A stretch of 8,876 nucleotides of DNA from Syntrophopropionicum sp964397525 (GTDB taxonomy: Bacteria; Bacillota; Desulfotomaculia; Desulfotomaculales; Pelotomaculaceae): NCBI GenBank assembly GCA_964397525.1, contig CAYNIY010000061.1, positions 1 through 8,876 on the forward strand, given 5' to 3'. The translations under genes were made by a program, and so were the position numbers. Position 1 is the first letter of the stretch, and each line of letters starts with the position of its first letter. Of this stretch, positions 1 through 6,721 are shown one piece after another. The notes under the pieces were generated by a model. That model did no database searches. It was given only the letters and a program-made list of their open reading frames with translations, and had not been told where the DNA came from.

Positions 1-946
1 GCACTTCACCGCCGGTTATACCCAGGGACCACCTGGCGACGGCCTCAATCACGCCTACTTCTTCTAAAGACCCGACCACTACAAACAGCCCAATGAAGAA
101 AAAGATTACCGGCCATTCCACGATCTGCAGGGCGTGTTCGGGATCCTCCTTTGTGATCAGCAGCAAAAGCGTGGCTCCCGACAGGGCGATCACCGATGAC
201 TCAAGGTGGACATACTGGTGCAATACGAAACCCAGGATGGTTACGGCCAGTACGAAAAGGCATTTGCGCAGCAGGACAGGGTCTTTTAGCTCTTCCCGCT
301 CATCTAAAAGCATGATGTTTGCCTGCAGTTCCTCTTCCGCGGTCAATTGTTTGCGGTAGATGAGCTGGAGCAGCGGGATGGTCAGGACGTAAACCAGCAC
401 AATCACCGGGGTCAGGTTGAAGACAAAGTCCATAAACCCGAGGCCGGTGGCGCTGCCGATCATGATGTTCGGCGGGTCGCCGATCAAGGTGGCGGTGCCG
501 CCGATATTGGAGGCAAGGATTTCGGCGATCAGTAACGGCAGCGGTGTGATCTTAAGCTGCCCGGCGATGGCAAAGGTGACCGGCACAATTAATAGCACGG
601 TGGTCACATTATCAAGGAAAGCGGACAGCACAGCCGTGACCAGGCACAGGGCGGCCATGATTTTTACCGGCTCGCCTTTCGAGCTTTTGGCGGCCTTGAT
701 GGCCAGGAACTCAAACACGCCGGTTTGCCTGGTGATGCCGACGATGATCATCATGCCGACCAGCAGGCCGATGGTATTGAAGTCTATGGCCTCAACAGCC
801 CTGTCCGGATTGACGATGCCGGTTAAGACCACCAGGGCGGCGCCAACCAGGGCCGCCACTGTGCGGTGGACCTTTTCAGAGATGATCACAGCATAAGTAA
901 TTAAGAAAACTATAGTGGCTATGATCAATTGGTGCTGTTCGGTCAA
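1..946 (-). CDS. ArsB/NhaD-type ion permease, 3' part outside window
   Basis: Polytopic membrane protein of the ion transporter superfamily that includes ArsB and NhaD; members exchange or export ions such as Na+/H+ or arsenite, and the substrate here cannot be read from sequence. About 315 residues are visible of a usual 420-450; the C-terminus lies beyond position 1. Family hallmarks are LSAFLDNVTTVLL (about residues 107-119) and the loop NIGGTATLIGDPPNIMIGS (about 147-165), among many hydrophobic segments. I chose the TTG at 946-944 because a good Shine-Dalgarno match (AACGGGGTG, pairing to the 16S tail with one mismatch and one wobble) sits 6 nt upstream. The in-frame GTG at 955 is the alternative but lies inside that site. 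It is divergent from the stress-protein gene; the shared spacer (956-1074) is AT-rich. Seen: the motifs. Known: the family assignment. Inferred: the start codon. Confidence 0.9.
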   Translation of the reverse strand, partial: MTEQHQLIIATIVFLITYAVIISEKVHRTVAALVGAALVVLTGIVNPDRAVEAIDFNTIGLLVGMMIIVGITRQTGVFEFLAIKAAKSSKGEPVKIMAALCLVTAVLSAFLDNVTTVLLIVPVTFAIAGQLKITPLPLLIAEILASNIGGTATLIGDPPNIMIGSATGLGFMDFVFNLTPVIVLVYVLTIPLLQLIYRKQLTAEEELQANIMLLDEREELKDPVLLRKCLFVLAVTILGFVLHQYVHLESSVIALSGATLLLLITKEDPEHALQIVEWPVIFFFIGLFVVVGSLEEVGVIEAVARWSLGITGGEV

Positions 947-1044
947 AAGCTTCACCCCGTTAAGCCGGATAATGTGCTTATAATATGACTTACTTTATCA
1001 TAACGCTTTTGGCATAACAATATTATTTGCCTATGAAAAATGGT

Positions 1045-1064
1045 TATAATTTTATGATGGAGGT
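1045..1064 (+). promoter_or_regulatory. Candidate -10 box and ribosome site of the usp gene
   Basis: A perfect TATAAT lies at 1045-1050 and GGAGGT at 1059-1064, 10 nt before the ATG at 1075. No good -35 hexamer exists at 16-18 bp spacing, and a start point near 1057 would leave almost no leader. The ribosome site is convincing; the promoter is weak. Confidence 0.4.
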
Positions 1065-1074
1065 CTTATAAATA

Positions 1075-1512
1075 ATGATCAAAAAAATTCTTGTAGCCTA
1101 TGACAGCGGCAAAAAGTCCAATAAGGCCCTGGAGATTGCCATAGAAATCGCAAAGAAATTCAGTGCGGAAATTTACATCTTTACCTCTGTCAAGATGCCT
1201 GAAATAGTATCTTCTATAGCAGGCCAGAATATGCTCAAGGATTTGGAAGAGAAGAGTTACGATTATTTCAAAAGTGAGCTGGCAGAGGCTGGTGAAAAGA
1301 TCAAGAATGAAGGTGTGCAGTTTCAGACAGTAATTGTGCATGACAGCCCAGGCGCTGCAATTGTTGGTTTTGCCGAAAAAGAAAAGATAGACATGATCGC
1401 CATGGGCTCCCGCAACCGGGGTGTTTTTGAAGGGCTGCTGATGGGGCTGGGGAGTGTCTCAAATTATGTGATCCAGAATGCTAGGTGCCCGGTCCTGATC
1501 ACCAAGGATTAA
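1075..1512 (+). CDS. Universal stress protein, UspA family
   Basis: Single-domain 145-residue UspA-fold protein, the usual length for the family; such proteins form cytoplasmic dimers and many bind ATP. The N-terminus KKILVAYDSGKKSNKAL has the conserved Asp (D10) after strand 1, and the C-terminus ends in the typical CPVLITKD strand. The nucleotide-binding signature is normally G-2x-G-9x-G-S/T. Here G116-9x-G126-S127 is intact, but the first glycine is G111, giving G-4x-G, a two-residue expansion. ATP binding is therefore plausible but not assured. The start is fixed by GGAGGT 10 nt upstream. It is a lone gene, divergent from the ArsB/NhaD permease and convergent with the Na+/H+ antiporter, 37 nt apart. 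Its place among ion transporters suggests a stress or ion-balance role, but this is only context. Confidence 0.93.
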   Translation: MIKKILVAYDSGKKSNKALEIAIEIAKKFSAEIYIFTSVKMPEIVSSIAGQNMLKDLEEKSYDYFKSELAEAGEKIKNEGVQFQTVIVHDSPGAAIVGFAEKEKIDMIAMGSRNRGVFEGLLMGLGSVSNYVIQNARCPVLITKD

Positions 1513-1537
1513 AAAAACCGAAATATTTTCCATGCGG
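1511..1537 (-). terminator. Weak candidate terminator after the antiporter gene
   Basis: On the minus strand, just after the antiporter stop, CCG...CGG with an inner AAA-ATA-TTT pairing (5-nt bulge) is followed by seven T (complement of 1511-1517). The stem is poor. The T run overlaps the stop codon of the convergent usp gene. No clear terminator for usp itself is seen in this 37-nt spacer. Confidence 0.3.
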
Positions 1538-1549
1538 CATTTTGAGAGA

Positions 1550-3031
1550 CTATTTTACATCCTCATCTATGTTAAATACTTCGTTATTTTCGCAGGCTTC
1601 CATTCGTTCCATGACAAGGTGTTTTCTCTCGTTGCCGGTTTCCTCGCTCAAAACACCCTCAGATAAAAGTTTTTCAATGGATAAATGCTCAGCATAGAGG
1701 AGTTTTTTGCGCGCGCTTAATTCCTGATCCAGCAGGAGTGCCGGGTAATTGTCATAAAGCACGTTTAAACCATGGTTAACTGCCAGGATCCTTTCTGCAT
1801 TTTCCTTATCAATTTTGTCAAAAACCTGGGGGGAAACCTGTCCCTCTTTATATAAACGTGTGAGCTCATCACCTGCCGCGCCGGCCTGCTGCAATTCAAA
1901 CAGAAGCTGTTCATATTCTTTTAATCCGCCCACGGTTTTTTGCAGCCCCAGGATACGGATCAGCGGGGAAATGGTCAGACCCTGTACGATCAGGGAAAAG
2001 AAGACGACACTGAAAGTCAGGGTGATTATTGTCAGTCTGCCTGGAAAATCAAGGGGCAGGCTTAAAGCCAGGGCCAGAGAAAGCGATCCCTTCAGCCCGC
2101 CCCAATTAATAATGTGCTTGTAGGATTTCGGCAGCTTATACCCCAGGGTTGAAAGGTAAACGGCCCCCGCCCGCCCGATCACTACCAGCAGGATGGCTAT
2201 CGGGATCTGGTAGGCGTGTTCAAAAATGGTGGTGTGGGATATTTCCAGGCCGACCAGGATAAAAACCAGGGAATTAGCGGCAAGGACGATAGTGTCCCAG
2301 AACACCGAGATGCTGAACCTGGTGGTGGGGGACATCCCGATCGCTTTGCCGTAATTGCCCAGCACCAGCCCGGCCGCCACTACAGCAATCACGCCGGAGA
2401 CTTCTATTCTCTCAGCGATAATATATGCTCCGTAAAAAAGCACCACGGAGAGCGCGTTCTCCAGCGGGTAATCATCAAAATAGCTCACCACCTGCGATAT
2501 GAAAAAACCCAGTGACAGGCCGACCAGTGTGCCCCCAACCACTACTTTGAGGAACATGACCGCTCCGACAGCCGCTCCCCAAAAACCCAGTGAGATGAAA
2601 AAAGCGAAGGAATATACAGATAGATTAAAAAGGACAACCGAGATGCCGTCATTGACCAGGCTTTCGCCTTCCGTGATCACGGCCAGGCGGCGGTTGACAC
2701 CTAGATTTTTAAATACGGAAATAACACTGACCGGATCGGTCGCAGCCATCAGCGCGCCAAAAACCAGCGCTGTCTGCAGCGGCAGCCCCAGGGCGAAATA
2801 TGACAGGCCGCCTGTGATCATGTACGCCAGCAAAGTGCCCAGGAAAGCCAGCAATATAATTGGCCGGCGGTTTTGCCTGATGTCCGGGTATGATAACTTT
2901 AAGGATGCTTCGCCCAACAGAGCCGGCAGGAAAATGGAAATAACGGCGGTACGAAAGATCTCATCCGATGAAAAAAAATTCCGTATTTCTTCAAGCACAC
3001 CCCCGAGCGGCATCAGCCCGACAACCGCACC
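1550..3031 (-). CDS. CPA1-family Na+/H+ antiporter, N-terminus lost in gap
   Basis: Inner-membrane monovalent cation/proton antiporter of the NhaP/NHE (CPA1) type. The 493 visible residues begin at GAVVGLMPLGG next to the N run. Family motifs seen: the LPALL segment (about fragment residues 35-39), ATDP (97-100), EGESLVNDG with the Asn-Asp pair of CPA1 exchangers (121-129), and WGGLKGSLSLALALSLP, where the usual Arg is Lys. The membrane part is followed by a soluble C-terminal tail of about 130 residues rich in Glu, Leu and Lys, ending NIDEDVK. Compared with relatives only the first one or two membrane helices are missing, so the true start probably lies in the gap. Reading is formally open across the N run into the next upstream coding segment, but a 100-N placeholder gives no frame information. 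Confidence in the family is high; the N-terminus is unknown. Confidence 0.9.
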   Translation of the reverse strand, partial: GAVVGLMPLGGVLEEIRNFFSSDEIFRTAVISIFLPALLGEASLKLSYPDIRQNRRPIILLAFLGTLLAYMITGGLSYFALGLPLQTALVFGALMAATDPVSVISVFKNLGVNRRLAVITEGESLVNDGISVVLFNLSVYSFAFFISLGFWGAAVGAVMFLKVVVGGTLVGLSLGFFISQVVSYFDDYPLENALSVVLFYGAYIIAERIEVSGVIAVVAAGLVLGNYGKAIGMSPTTRFSISVFWDTIVLAANSLVFILVGLEISHTTIFEHAYQIPIAILLVVIGRAGAVYLSTLGYKLPKSYKHIINWGGLKGSLSLALALSLPLDFPGRLTIITLTFSVVFFSLIVQGLTISPLIRILGLQKTVGGLKEYEQLLFELQQAGAAGDELTRLYKEGQVSPQVFDKIDKENAERILAVNHGLNVLYDNYPALLLDQELSARKKLLYAEHLSIEKLLSEGVLSEETGNERKHLVMERMEACENNEVFNIDEDVK

Positions 3032-3131
3032 NNNNNNNNNNNNNNNNNNNNNNNNNNNNNNNNNNNNNNNNNNNNNNNNNNNNNNNNNNNNNNNNNNNNN
3101 NNNNNNNNNNNNNNNNNNNNNNNNNNNNNNN
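3032..3131. other. Scaffold gap, 100 N of unknown true length
   Basis: Exactly 100 N, a common placeholder. The flanks (ending CCGCACC and starting CCCTCCAGG) share no overlap, so this is probably a real gap. It hides the antiporter N-terminus and the end of the upstream coding segment. Confidence 0.97.
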
Positions 3132-3469
3132 CCCTCCAGGATTCTCAGTTTGTCCTTTTCCTTTTTCAACTCTTCATTGTTTCCCTTGTTTTGGTGATAA
3201 ATGACCAGCTCCAGACACTGGCGGCGGTCAAAAAGATAAGTGGAGGATAAGGCGGCTGCATTTTCCTGCTCAGCATCCCACCCTGCCCGGCAGCTGTCTA
3301 TTATCCCGCCTTCCTCGGCCAGGCGCACCGCCGCCCGGCAAAGCGTATCCTCATGCCCGCCCGATGCAAGCTCCCCGGCCAGAATTTTTATAGCCGCGGT
3401 AATATGCAGGCAGCCTTCTGCTCCTCCCTGTTTATACGAGGCGCGATTAACATTCTTTCGTTTTGCCAT
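3132..3469 (-). CDS. Hypothetical soluble protein, C-terminus in gap
   Basis: The start is well supported: ATG at 3469 preceded by GGGGGT with 7 nt spacing. The 112 visible residues begin MAKRKNVNRASYKQ and end KKEKDKLRILE. I do not recognise the family. It is charged, predicted mostly helical, has no membrane segment or signal peptide, and has four Cys (C20, C44, C60, C85). A Lys/Glu-rich helix lies near the cut end. Nothing in it resembles the N-terminus of a CPA1 antiporter, which should start with membrane helices, so I treat it as a separate gene just upstream of the antiporter and probably in the same operon. The alternative, a single fused protein with an unusual soluble N-terminal extension, cannot be excluded because the frame across the N run is unknown. 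A TATAAG (3534-3529) could be its -10 box, with no good -35. Confidence 0.6.
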
Positions 3470-3583
3470 AATTTTAACCCCCTGTAGATATTCAGCAGTG
3501 ATGAGCCTTAAGGATATTTTCCGGTTTGCTTATATCTTAACACTTAATTTATTAAAATTTTTTAAAATCCTCCTGGATGAAAG

Positions 3584-3609
3584 AAAAAAGCCCGTTCTAA
3601 GTGAACGGG
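3584..3609 (-). terminator. Intrinsic terminator downstream of the B12 riboswitch region
   Basis: On the minus strand CCCGTTC (3609-3603), loop ACTTA, GAACGGG (3597-3591), then C and six T (3589-3584). A textbook 7-bp terminator, reading in the direction of the riboswitch. It would end any transcript that escapes the riboswitch terminator, before the hypothetical gene starting at 3469. Confidence 0.85.
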
Positions 3610-3646
3610 TAAAAACAGAAAAACATACCTGGAAGAAGGAGATAAA

Positions 3647-3688
3647 TGGAAAACCCGGTTTCCTCCGCTAAAGAACCCGGGTTTTCCA
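3647..3688 (-). repeat. Perfect 12-bp inverted repeat between riboswitch and terminator
   Basis: Arms at 3647-3658 and 3677-3688 pair perfectly over 12 bp (minus strand TGGAAAACCCGG with CCGGGTTTTCCA) around an 18-nt loop containing GCGGAGGAAA. No T run follows, so it is not an intrinsic terminator. It sits in the ORF-free stretch after the riboswitch and may be the structured core of a small RNA or a transcript-stabilising hairpin. Confidence 0.7.
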
Positions 3689-3712
3689 AAGGTGTAAACC
3701 TTGTGAAAAATA

Positions 3713-3760
3713 CAAAAAAGCCCTGGCCTTTCCATGGAAGGCGGTACCATCTGACCAGGC
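3713..3760 (-). terminator. Terminator of the B12 riboswitch expression platform
   Basis: On the minus strand GCCTGGTC (3760-3753) can pair with GGCCAGGGC (3728-3720), 8 bp with one bulged G and one wobble, followed by TTTTTTGTATTTTT. The 5' arm is the 3' strand of the riboswitch P1 helix, so P1 and this terminator exclude each other. The large loop (about 24 nt) may hold ATGG...CCAT as a small inner stem. Confidence 0.6.
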
Positions 3761-3921
3761 AGGTCTCCTGACTCGTGGTTCTTTGCTAAACTCCCGCCTT
3801 CCCGGATTACCTTCTAACCCAGTGGCATCAAAGGGAGCTGCTCCCCACATACAGTGGCCTGACCGTCCGGGATTTGCACCCGGTTCCCTTTTCACCCCTT
3901 TTCACAGGGGTACCTGGACAG
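3751..3921 (-). promoter_or_regulatory. Cobalamin (B12) riboswitch aptamer
   Basis: The minus strand carries the conserved blocks in order: GGGAACCGGGTG then AAATCCCGGAC (the canonical GGGAA..GGTG..AATCC region), GCCACTGTATGTGGGGAG, TGATGCCACTG, GGTAATCCGGGAAGGCGGGAG, and the B12 box AGTCAGGAGACCTGCC (3773-3758). P1 is CTGTCCAGG (3921-3913) with CCTGGTCAG (3759-3751), eight pairs and one T-T mismatch. It binds adenosylcobalamin or a related corrinoid in the nascent RNA. It reads toward lower coordinates, away from and downstream of btuD, and no credible ORF follows before the terminator at 3584-3609. This is therefore not the usual arrangement of a leader in front of the transporter it regulates. 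Confidence 0.95.
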
Positions 3922-3940
3922 TAACTTATCAATTAAAATG

Positions 3941-3969
3941 ATCCTAACACCAACAAAACAATTTGTCCA
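3941..3969 (-). promoter_or_regulatory. Candidate promoter of the B12 riboswitch transcript
   Basis: TGGACA (3969-3964, five of six consensus bases) and TAGGAT (3946-3941, four of six) are 17 bp apart on the minus strand, placing a start near 3934, about a dozen nt before P1. This would make the riboswitch transcript independent of btuD, which ends at 4002. No clear terminator is visible between btuD and this site. Confidence 0.5.
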
Positions 3970-4001
3970 CTGTTAAAAACAGGGTTTTGTAATGGTTATA
4001 T

Positions 4002-5300
4002 TTATAAGTTGTCTGCCTGAAGCTGAGAAGAATCACTTTTAACAGGCATTATATCTTTCAGGATATCAATCAGCGCGGCTTTATCGTGCAGTACAACTGC
4101 GCCTTTTTCTATTAAGCTGTTATAAATTTGCGCTGCTTTGCCGCCGGTGAAATCACGCTCCCCGATCTCCTGTTCTTCTATTATTAAAACAGGGATCGAG
4201 CGCTCGAGGGCAAGAGTAAGCGCCTCAAGGTTTTTTAAATTGCCCCGGCCAAAGGGAATGTTAACCAGGATGCAGGCACCGGCTTCACCAATAAGTTTTA
4301 AGTTCTCCTGGTGGCTACGTTCGGAAATTGGCAGGAAAGGTGTTTCATCAGCACTTCTGATACCTAAAAACCTTGCTGTTTCCCAGTCAACGTCACCTGC
4401 GTTGAGGACGCCGGCGCTGATATCATAACCATGGCCGGCCAGCAGCCCGAGGACAGCTGCGCCTGCTCCGCCGCCGCAGACAACGTGAACCCTGCCTTTC
4501 AGTAAACCAGGCTGTGAGTCTTGTGAGAGGAGGACAACAGAGGGCCGTCCGGTTACAGGGTGTTTTCTGACTAAAACATTGGCGCCGTATACTTCTTTTA
4601 TATTTTCCATGGTCAGCACTTCATCAGGCTCGCCTATGGTGAATATACTGCCGTTGTTCATTAAAATTAGACTATCACAGTACTGAGAGGCCAAATTCAA
4701 ATCGTGAAATACCGAGATAATCGTCAGGTTGTTTTCACGGTTCAGGCGCCTTAACAGGCTGAGGATTTCAATTTGATGGTTGATATCCAGGTGTGATGTT
4801 GGCTCATCCAGTAAAATTATCTTTGGTTCCTGGGCCAGGGCTTTGGCGATAATCACCCTCTGTCTTTCCCCGCCGCTGATGGCTGTGATCAGCCGATCAG
4901 CCAGGTGGTAGGTGTTTGTCAGTTCCATCGCCAGCCTGGCCACGGCAAAATCTTTTTCCCCCTCGTTCTGTAAAAGGCCCAAGTGGGGGGAGCGGCCCAT
5001 GATAACCACATCTTTGACTGTAAATGAAAAATTTACCATAGTCTCCTGGGGGACGACAGCCATTTTTTTAGCCACATCCCTTGCATCCTGGCTGTAAAGG
5101 TCCTCCTGGTCCAAGAGGACTGCCCCTTTGACAGGTTTCAGCACCCGGCTCAAGGTTTTCAACAGGGTTGATTTGCCTGAACCGTTGGGGCCGATAATGC
5201 CGGTAAAACTGCCGCCCGCTATTGAAAAGGTCAGCCCATTCAGCACCTTGGCTGCGCCGTAAGAACATTCTATATCATCTATTTTAAAAATTACAGCCAC
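4002..5300 (-). CDS. btuD: B12 ABC importer ATPase with extra C-terminal domain
   Basis: Cytoplasmic ATPase of the cobalamin/iron-complex importer group; it powers BtuC. Start: GTG at 5300, with GGAGGT (5313-5308) 7 nt upstream. A TTG at 5315 in frame overlaps that ribosome site and is unlikely. The 432-residue protein has an ABC domain: Walker A GPNGSGKST (37-45), Q-loop Gln85, signature SGGERQ (142-147), Walker B ILLDEP with Glu166, and switch His199. From about residue 260 to 432 a further domain follows, absent from typical BtuD of about 250 residues. It starts VHVVCGGGAGAAVLGLLAG, contains SAGVLNAGDVDWETARFLGI and GRGNLKNLEAL, and looks like an alpha/beta (possibly Rossmann-like) fold. 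From memory, similar extensions occur on some archaeal and clostridial BtuD proteins; their function is unknown to me. It lies 34 nt after btuC. Confidence 0.92.
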   Translation of the reverse strand: MAVIFKIDDIECSYGAAKVLNGLTFSIAGGSFTGIIGPNGSGKSTLLKTLSRVLKPVKGAVLLDQEDLYSQDARDVAKKMAVVPQETMVNFSFTVKDVVIMGRSPHLGLLQNEGEKDFAVARLAMELTNTYHLADRLITAISGGERQRVIIAKALAQEPKIILLDEPTSHLDINHQIEILSLLRRLNRENNLTIISVFHDLNLASQYCDSLILMNNGSIFTIGEPDEVLTMENIKEVYGANVLVRKHPVTGRPSVVLLSQDSQPGLLKGRVHVVCGGGAGAAVLGLLAGHGYDISAGVLNAGDVDWETARFLGIRSADETPFLPISERSHQENLKLIGEAGACILVNIPFGRGNLKNLEALTLALERSIPVLIIEEQEIGERDFTGGKAAQIYNSLIEKGAVVLHDKAALIDILKDIMPVKSDSSQLQADNL

Positions 5301-5334
5301 AATCCTAACCTCCAAAATTAAAAAACGAATGCAC

Positions 5335-6387
5335 TTAAAAGCCTGGGTTATTTTTCTTTCTCAACAGGTATATGAAAAAGGGGCCTCCGCAAAGGGCCGT
5401 GATGATGCCTACCGGTATTTCTTCTGGAGCCGCGGCAGTGCGGGCCAGGGCGTCCGCCATGATCAGAAAGATGGCGCCGGCGAGTGCCGAGGTCGGGAGG
5501 AGGATGCGGTGATCAGGCCCGACCATCAGGCGTACGGCATGAGGCACAATCAGGCCGACAAAAGCAATTACGCCGCTGACTGAAACAGCGGAAGCTGTAG
5601 TCAATGTTGCAGCCACCAGCAGGACTTTTTTCATTCTTTCCACGTCGATACCCAGGTGCTGCGCCGGTTCTTCGCCCAGCAGGATCACGTTAAGTTTTCT
5701 GGCATAAAGATGCATCAGGGTATAACCTACCAGGAAATAGGGCAGCAAAACTTTGATATGATCCCAGCCGCGGCCCGCAAATCCGCCAATCATCCAGAAA
5801 AGTATCATGTGGACGTTCTGGCCGTTGGTGATCATCATGTACGAGGTTATAGCTGAAAGGAAAAATCCAACTGCTATCCCGGCCAGCAGCAGTGTCGACA
5901 TTTGAACCCGGCTGCCCACCTTGGCCAAATTGTATACCATGATGGAGGTGGCCAGGCCGGCGCCGAAAGCAATCAAGGGGACCGCGTAAATCCCCAGTGC
6001 CTGCAGTCCGACTCCGGACAGCATAGCCGCTGTTGCTCCCAGGGCGGCGCCCTGGGATATGCCCAGGATATAAGGGTCGGCCATCGGGTTAACAAACAGA
6101 CCCTGGAGCACTACACCAGAAGCGGCCAAACCAGCGCCGACCAGCGCAGCCAGGATGACCCGCGCCAATCTCATCTGAAAGACAATTGTTTCATAGTTTT
6201 CAGGCCAGTCCCCGCGGGGAATCAGACTGGCAACCCACGGTATACGGCGCAGCAGCATAGTCAAGACGTCAGTAAAACCGATGCCTGCCGGACCGATTGT
6301 AGTACATAAAATTACGGAAAGCCCCAGCACAACCACCAACAAGAAAACTATCAACTGCCGCCGCCAAATATGGTCATTTCGATTCAA
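5335..6387 (-). CDS. btuC: B12 ABC importer permease, FecCD family
   Basis: Membrane permease of the BtuC/FecCD family; two copies would form the channel energised by BtuD and fed by BtuF. With the start used here it is 350 residues, normal for the family, with about ten hydrophobic segments. Hallmarks: QMRLARVILAALVGAGLA followed by GVVLQGLFVNPMADPYILGI (residues 91-110), a coupling-helix region near GEEPAQHLGIDVERMKK, and the C-terminal IAFVGLIVPHAVRLMVGPDH and EEIPVGIITALCGGPFF. Start: TTG at 6387, with GGGGGA 7 nt upstream, giving MNRNDHIWRRQ, a normal FecCD beginning. The open frame extends further upstream (TTG 6417, or an ATG at 6605 if the duplicated contig end is merged), but those have poor ribosome sites. 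Substrate assignment to cobalamin rests on the neighbouring riboswitch and BtuF; heme or siderophore relatives look alike. Confidence 0.9.
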   Translation of the reverse strand: MNRNDHIWRRQLIVFLLVVVLGLSVILCTTIGPAGIGFTDVLTMLLRRIPWVASLIPRGDWPENYETIVFQMRLARVILAALVGAGLAASGVVLQGLFVNPMADPYILGISQGAALGATAAMLSGVGLQALGIYAVPLIAFGAGLATSIMVYNLAKVGSRVQMSTLLLAGIAVGFFLSAITSYMMITNGQNVHMILFWMIGGFAGRGWDHIKVLLPYFLVGYTLMHLYARKLNVILLGEEPAQHLGIDVERMKKVLLVAATLTTASAVSVSGVIAFVGLIVPHAVRLMVGPDHRILLPTSALAGAIFLIMADALARTAAAPEEIPVGIITALCGGPFFIYLLRKKNNPGF

Positions 6388-6424
6388 AAACTTGTCCCCC
6401 AAAAAAGATAAAATCAATTGATAC
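6370..6424. repeat. 55-bp direct duplication flanking gap, copy 1 (assembly overlap)
   Basis: Positions 6370-6424, directly left of the N run, are identical to 6525-6579, directly right of it. Perfect identity of exactly 55 bp touching both sides of a 100-N run is what an unmerged contig overlap looks like. It contains the btuC start codon and its ribosome site. Confidence 0.93.
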
Positions 6425-6524
6425 NNNNNNNNNNNNNNNNNNNNNNNNNNNNNNNNNNNNNNNNNNNNNNNNNNNNNNNNNNNNNNNNNNNNNNNNNNNN
6501 NNNNNNNNNNNNNNNNNNNNNNNN
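6425..6524. other. Scaffold gap, 100 N, probably spurious
   Basis: Exactly 100 N between two identical 55-bp contig ends. The most economical reading is that no sequence is missing: removing the N run and one copy of the 55 bp restores a continuous btuC upstream region. Confidence 0.9.
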
Positions 6525-6579
6525 ATGGTCATTTCGATTCAAAAACTTGTCCCCCAAAAAAGATAAAATCAATTGATAC
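6525..6579. repeat. 55-bp direct duplication flanking gap, copy 2 (assembly overlap)
   Basis: Second copy of 6370-6424, directly following the N run. After merging, the reading frame upstream of btuC would continue to an ATG at 6605 (MFWTIVKFVYQL...), which lacks a proper ribosome site. From here to 6721 I see no gene, only AT-rich sequence with a small inverted repeat, GAATCA (6654-6659) with TGATTC (6668-6673). Confidence 0.93.
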
Positions 6580-6721
6580 ACAAATTTTACAATGGTCCAA
6601 AACATTCTTCACTGCATTCAGAATATACACGCGTTAAATGCGCCACGATAAACGAATCATATAAATTTGATTCATAGCAATGACATGAAAATGATCGTGC
6701 AGTATAACATTGGATGATCGT

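Noticed and set aside
93..896. Plus-strand ORFs of up to 159 codons opposite the permease
   Set aside because: Antisense shadows of the ArsB/NhaD-type gene, which carries clear family motifs in its own frame.
3562..3895. Minus-strand ORFs covering the B12 riboswitch and the following hairpins
   Set aside because: They coincide with the conserved aptamer and two terminators, lack ribosome sites and have low-complexity, unconvincing proteins.
3962..3990. CTGTT/AACAG hairpin after btuD as a terminator
   Set aside because: Only five pairs with a three-base loop and no T run on the minus strand; too weak to call.
5329..6309. Plus-strand ORFs opposite btuC
   Set aside because: Shadows of the FecCD permease frame; no family features and no suitable ribosome sites.
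6414..6605. Short minus-strand ORF spanning the N run next to btuC
   Set aside because: It is the duplicated btuC 5' end read into N; an assembly artefact.
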